This document shows positions 61,842 through 64,000 of a stretch of 64,000 bases of DNA, piece by piece. A program made the translations under genes and the position numbers. The stretch lies in assembly GCF_042682545.1 (NCBI RefSeq), contig NZ_JBHUHQ010000002.1, one strand, 5' to 3'. Below the pieces are notes generated by a model, which searched no databases, was not told the origin of the DNA, and worked only from the letters and a program-made list of their open reading frames with translations. The stretch comes from Ornithinibacillus salinisoli (GTDB lineage Bacteria > Bacillota > Bacilli > Bacillales > Amphibacillaceae). How positions within the stretch are numbered: position 1 is the stretch's first letter; each line of letters starts with the position of its first letter.

Positions 61842-61915
61842 TGGACCCTGCAGGACTCGAACCTGCGACCGATCGGTTATGAGCCGATAGCTCTAACCAA
61901 CTGAGCTAAGGGTCC
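61842..61915 (-). tRNA. tRNA-Ile2 (CAT, lysidine type)
   Basis: GGACCCTTAGCTCAACTGG start, anticodon in GCTCATAACC. The sequence resembles B. subtilis Ile2 tRNA rather than Met tRNAs, so CAT is probably modified by TilS to read AUA. Confidence 0.8.
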
Positions 61916-61927
61916 GTCATTAATTAA

Positions 61928-62004
61928 TGGGGCGACCAGTGGGGATCGAACCCACGAATGCCGGAGCCACAATCCGGTGCGTTAACCACTTCGCCACGAC
62001 CGCC
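61928..62004 (-). tRNA. tRNA-His (GTG)
   Basis: GGCGGTCGTGGCGAAGTGG start with the extra 5' G, anticodon in ATTGTGGC, encoded CCA. Confidence 0.94.
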
Positions 62005-62029
62005 ATAGTTGTAATTAAAAGTTAAAGTT

Positions 62030-62106
62030 TGGTAGCGGCGGAGGGGATCGAACCCACGACCTCACGGGTATGAACCGTACGCTCTCGCCAGCTGAGCTAC
62101 ACCGCC
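62030..62106 (-). tRNA. tRNA-Met (CAT, elongator)
   Basis: GGCGGTGTAGCTCAGCTGG start, anticodon in GTTCATACCC. It resembles the elongator Met tRNA of B. subtilis, not the initiator. Confidence 0.88.
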
Positions 62107-62121
62107 AGTATAAAAATGAAA

Positions 62122-62194
62122 TGGAGCCTAGCGGGATCGAACCGCTGACCTCCTGCGTGCAAGGCAGGCGCTCTCCCAGCTGAGCTAAGGCCCC
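62122..62194 (-). tRNA. tRNA-Ala (TGC)
   Basis: GGGGCCTTAGCTCAGCTGG start, anticodon in CTTGCACG. Identical to the copy at 62259; probably an assembly duplicate. Confidence 0.85.
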
Positions 62195-62209
62195 GTAATA
62201 ATGTTTAAA

Positions 62210-62249
62210 TGGTCGGGAAGACAGGATTCGAACCTGCGACCCCATGGTC
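62210..62249 (-). pseudogene. Truncated tRNA-Pro at an N join
   Basis: This holds the 3' part of tRNA-Pro (T-arm, D-arm lost) and stops at the N at 62250. The same 40 bases occur complete in the tRNA-Pro at 62347. It is very likely an assembly artefact. Confidence 0.85.
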
Positions 62250-62250
62250 N
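62250..62250. other. Assembly gap (N)
   Basis: One N that joins two copies of a 128-base segment (62122-62249 equals 62259-62386). Confidence 0.9.
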
Positions 62251-62258
62251 AAATTTGG

Positions 62259-62331
62259 TGGAGCCTAGCGGGATCGAACCGCTGACCTCCTGCGTGCAAG
62301 GCAGGCGCTCTCCCAGCTGAGCTAAGGCCCC
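62259..62331 (-). tRNA. tRNA-Ala (TGC), second copy
   Basis: Identical to the tRNA-Ala at 62122; real array probably has one. Confidence 0.88.
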
Positions 62332-62346
62332 GTAATAATGTTTAAA

Positions 62347-62423
62347 TGGTCGGGAAGACAGGATTCGAACCTGCGACCCCATGGTCCCAAACCATGTGCT
62401 CTACCAAGCTGAGCTACTTCCCG
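62347..62423 (-). tRNA. tRNA-Pro (TGG)
   Basis: CGGGAAGTAGCTCAGCTTGG start, anticodon in GTTTGGGACC, encoded CCA. Confidence 0.95.
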
Positions 62424-62428
62424 TAAAA

Positions 62429-62505
62429 TGGCGCGCCCGAGAGGAGTCGAACCCCTAACCTCTTGATCCGTAGTCAAACGCTCTATCCAATTGAGCTACG
62501 GGCGC
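62429..62505 (-). tRNA. tRNA-Arg (ACG)
   Basis: GCGCCCGTAGCTCAATTGG start, anticodon in ACTACGGATC, encoded CCA. The ACG anticodon implies wobble inosine made by TadA. Confidence 0.95.
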
Positions 62506-62508
62506 ATA

Positions 62509-62597
62509 TGGTGCCGAGGACCGGAATCGAACCGGTACGGTAGTCACCTACCGCAGGATTTTAAGTCCTGTGCGTCTGCCAGTTCCGCCACCCCGGC
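62509..62597 (-). tRNA. tRNA-Leu (TAA)
   Basis: GCCGGGGTGGCGGAACTGG start, anticodon in ACTTAAAATC, long variable arm, encoded CCA. Confidence 0.95.
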
Positions 62598-62603
62598 ACA
62601 TCA

Positions 62604-62678
62604 TGGAGCGGAAGACGGGATTCGAACCCGCGACCCCCACCTTGGCAAGGTGGTGTTCTACCACTGAACTACTTCCGC
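62604..62678 (-). tRNA. tRNA-Gly (GCC)
   Basis: GCGGAAGTAGTTCAGTGGT start, anticodon in CTTGCCAAG, encoded CCA. Confidence 0.95.
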
Positions 62679-62696
62679 TTGTTTATTTAAATGAAA

Positions 62697-62781
62697 TGGT
62701 GCGGGTGAAGGGAGTCGAACCCCCACATCCGAAGATACTAGATCCTAAGTCTAGCGCGTCTGCCAATTCCGCCACACCCGC
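62697..62781 (-). tRNA. tRNA-Leu (TAG)
   Basis: GCGGGTGTGGCGGAATTGG start, anticodon in ACTTAGGATC, long variable arm, encoded CCA. Confidence 0.95.
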
Positions 62782-62787
62782 AATAAA

Positions 62788-62863
62788 TGGTGAGCCATGA
62801 AGGATTCGAACCTTCGACCCTCTGATTAAAAGTCAGATGCTCTACCAACTGAGCTAATGGCTC
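62788..62863 (-). tRNA. tRNA-Lys (TTT)
   Basis: GAGCCATTAGCTCAGTTGG start, anticodon in ACTTTTAATC, encoded CCA. Confidence 0.95.
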
Positions 62864-62903
62864 CTAATGTTTCTTACCTAACATTTTATAAAAATTAATA
62901 AAA

Positions 62904-62979
<76 letters not shown>

Positions 62980-62985
62980 AAAATA

Positions 62986-63061
62986 TGGTGGAGGATGCAG
63001 GGCTCGAACCTGCGACCCCCTGCTTGTAAGGCAGGTGCTCTCCCAGCTGAGCTAATCCTCC
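62986..63061 (-). tRNA. tRNA-Val (TAC)
   Basis: GGAGGATTAGCTCAGCTGG start, anticodon in CCTTACAAG, encoded CCA. Same sequence as the copy at 63547. Confidence 0.95.
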
Positions 63062-63065
63062 ATGT

Positions 63066-63140
63066 TGGTGACCCGTACGGGATTCGAACCCGTGTTACCG
63101 CCGTGAAAGGGCGGTGTCTTAACCGCTTGACCAACGGGCC
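63066..63140 (-). tRNA. tRNA-Glu (TTC)
   Basis: GGCCCGTTGGTCAAGCGGT start, anticodon in CCTTTCACG, encoded CCA. It is the first tRNA after the left 5S gene. Confidence 0.95.
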
Positions 63141-63258
63141 AGTTAAATTTCCACAAATAAATAGCCTCACAAATAATCTTCGATTCAACTTTCGATCAAC
63201 TAACAACAAGTTACTCAACCATCGAAGTATTGTGGAGCGCATATAAATAAAATATTAT

Positions 63259-63376
<118 letters not shown>

Positions 63377-63408
63377 TGTAATTATAACACCAAGTGATCT
63401 CACATTTT

Positions 63409-63409
63409 N
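63409..63409. other. Assembly gap (N), probably hiding an rRNA operon
   Basis: The N lies in the 23S-5S spacer of the left 5S gene, where 23S sequence should begin. On the other side is the tail of a 5S-Val-Thr unit. Confidence 0.8.
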
Positions 63410-63463
63410 TTAAAGTTTCTTGCCTAGCATTTTATATATTTTGTTTTATATAAATTAATAAAA

Positions 63464-63539
<76 letters not shown>

Positions 63540-63546
63540 AAAAATA

Positions 63547-63622
63547 TGGTGGAGGATGCAGGGCTCGAACCTGCGACCCCCTGCTTGTAAGGCAGGTGCT
63601 CTCCCAGCTGAGCTAATCCTCC
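63547..63622 (-). tRNA. tRNA-Val (TAC)
   Basis: Identical to 62986. Its 5' end directly touches the 3' end of the right 5S gene, with no spacer. Confidence 0.94.
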
Positions 63623-63740
<118 letters not shown>

Positions 63741-63928
63741 TACACGACGTATGTCGTTTCGTATTGTTTGTTCATAGGACGTGAACGGTTTAACCGAACT
63801 TCCTAGAACGCTTTTTAACGGACAAAATATATTATATGCATTTCTGTGTTAAAATGCAAGGGTTTTTCGAAAAAATTTATACCCTAAAAACTAAATAAGA
63901 GTAATGACAACGAATCATAAAATGTGTT

Positions 63929-64000
63929 AGTTAAGTCCTCGATCTATTAGTATCCGTCAGCTCCACGTGTCACCACGCTTCCACCTCGGACCTATCAACC
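63929..64000 (-). rRNA. rrl: 23S ribosomal RNA, 3' end (partial)
   Basis: On the minus strand the sequence reads GGTTGATAGGTCCGAGGTGG...CTAATAGATCGAGGACTTAAC, the conserved 3' end of bacterial 23S rRNA. Only the last ~72 bases are in the window. Confidence 0.95.

Noticed and set aside
61842..61915. Initiator tRNA-Met
   Set aside because: The acceptor and anticodon arms match the Ile2 (lysidine) tRNA, lacking the three G-C pairs below the initiator anticodon.

Overview
The window comes from an AT-rich, spore-forming member of the Bacillaceae. The evidence is a qoxABCD quinol oxidase operon, a Bacillus-order tRNA array behind a 5S/23S rRNA operon, frequent TTG and GTG starts behind strong GGAGG sites, a small gamma-SASP-like gene, and Bacillales families such as DUF4181, DUF4256, DUF3231 and TIGR02206. 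NhaC-type and glycine-betaine-binding proteins fit a salt-tolerant lineage (Oceanobacillus/Virgibacillus-like), but that is inference.

Layout. 0-4 kb: qoxABCD on the minus strand. 4-10 kb: small hypothetical genes, several below 60 codons, and a decayed acetyltransferase. 10-20.3 kb: a defence-like island with a NERD nuclease-like protein, a MazG-like pyrophosphohydrolase overlapping a PLD-helicase, a NUDIX hydrolase convergent with a second PLD-helicase-DUF3427 protein, and a large GHKL ATPase. 20.3-20.5 kb and 26.1-26.7 kb: type I toxin/antisense-RNA loci, the first with a decayed toxin and the second intact. 20.7-25.6 kb: degV, then a compact cluster of a 23-codon Cys-rich precursor-like peptide, an attenuator hairpin, a ThiF/E1-like enzyme fused to an M3-like metallopeptidase, and a frameshifted MFS exporter. 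This is the best candidate for an undescribed RiPP (ribosomally made, modified peptide) system.

26.8-30.2 kb: a GntR regulator convergent with a saccharopine-dehydrogenase-like/nhaC operon that carries two FadR-type operator boxes. 31-36.5 kb: a lactococcin-972-type ABC transporter/DUF1430 permease operon divergent from an RNPP-type HTH-TPR regulator, which is followed by a hidden, apparently frameshifted pheromone-like ORF. 36.7-60.7 kb: mostly ordinary transport, stress and regulatory genes (MFS, MATE/MarR, LysR/FMN reductase, two SDRs, TetR, OpuAC-like protein, RluA-like synthase, DUF4097, kinase-like protein, deaminase, GNAT). Several are decayed (rpsN paralogue, lipoprotein, small membrane proteins).

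61-64 kb: tRNA genes, two 5S genes and the 3' end of a 23S gene, all on the minus strand. Two N characters mark assembly joins, and one of them probably hides a complete rRNA operon.

Two dispersed sequence families tie the accessory parts together. One is a short palindrome (core GGGGTCAGACCCC, flanks GTGGGAC...GTCCCAC) at ten or so sites, often touching a stop codon. The other is the toxin/antitoxin element and its terminator (AAAAAGAAGTAAC...GTTACTTCTTTTT), seen whole or as fragments at about eight sites. All functions are read from sequence only; no similarity search was run.
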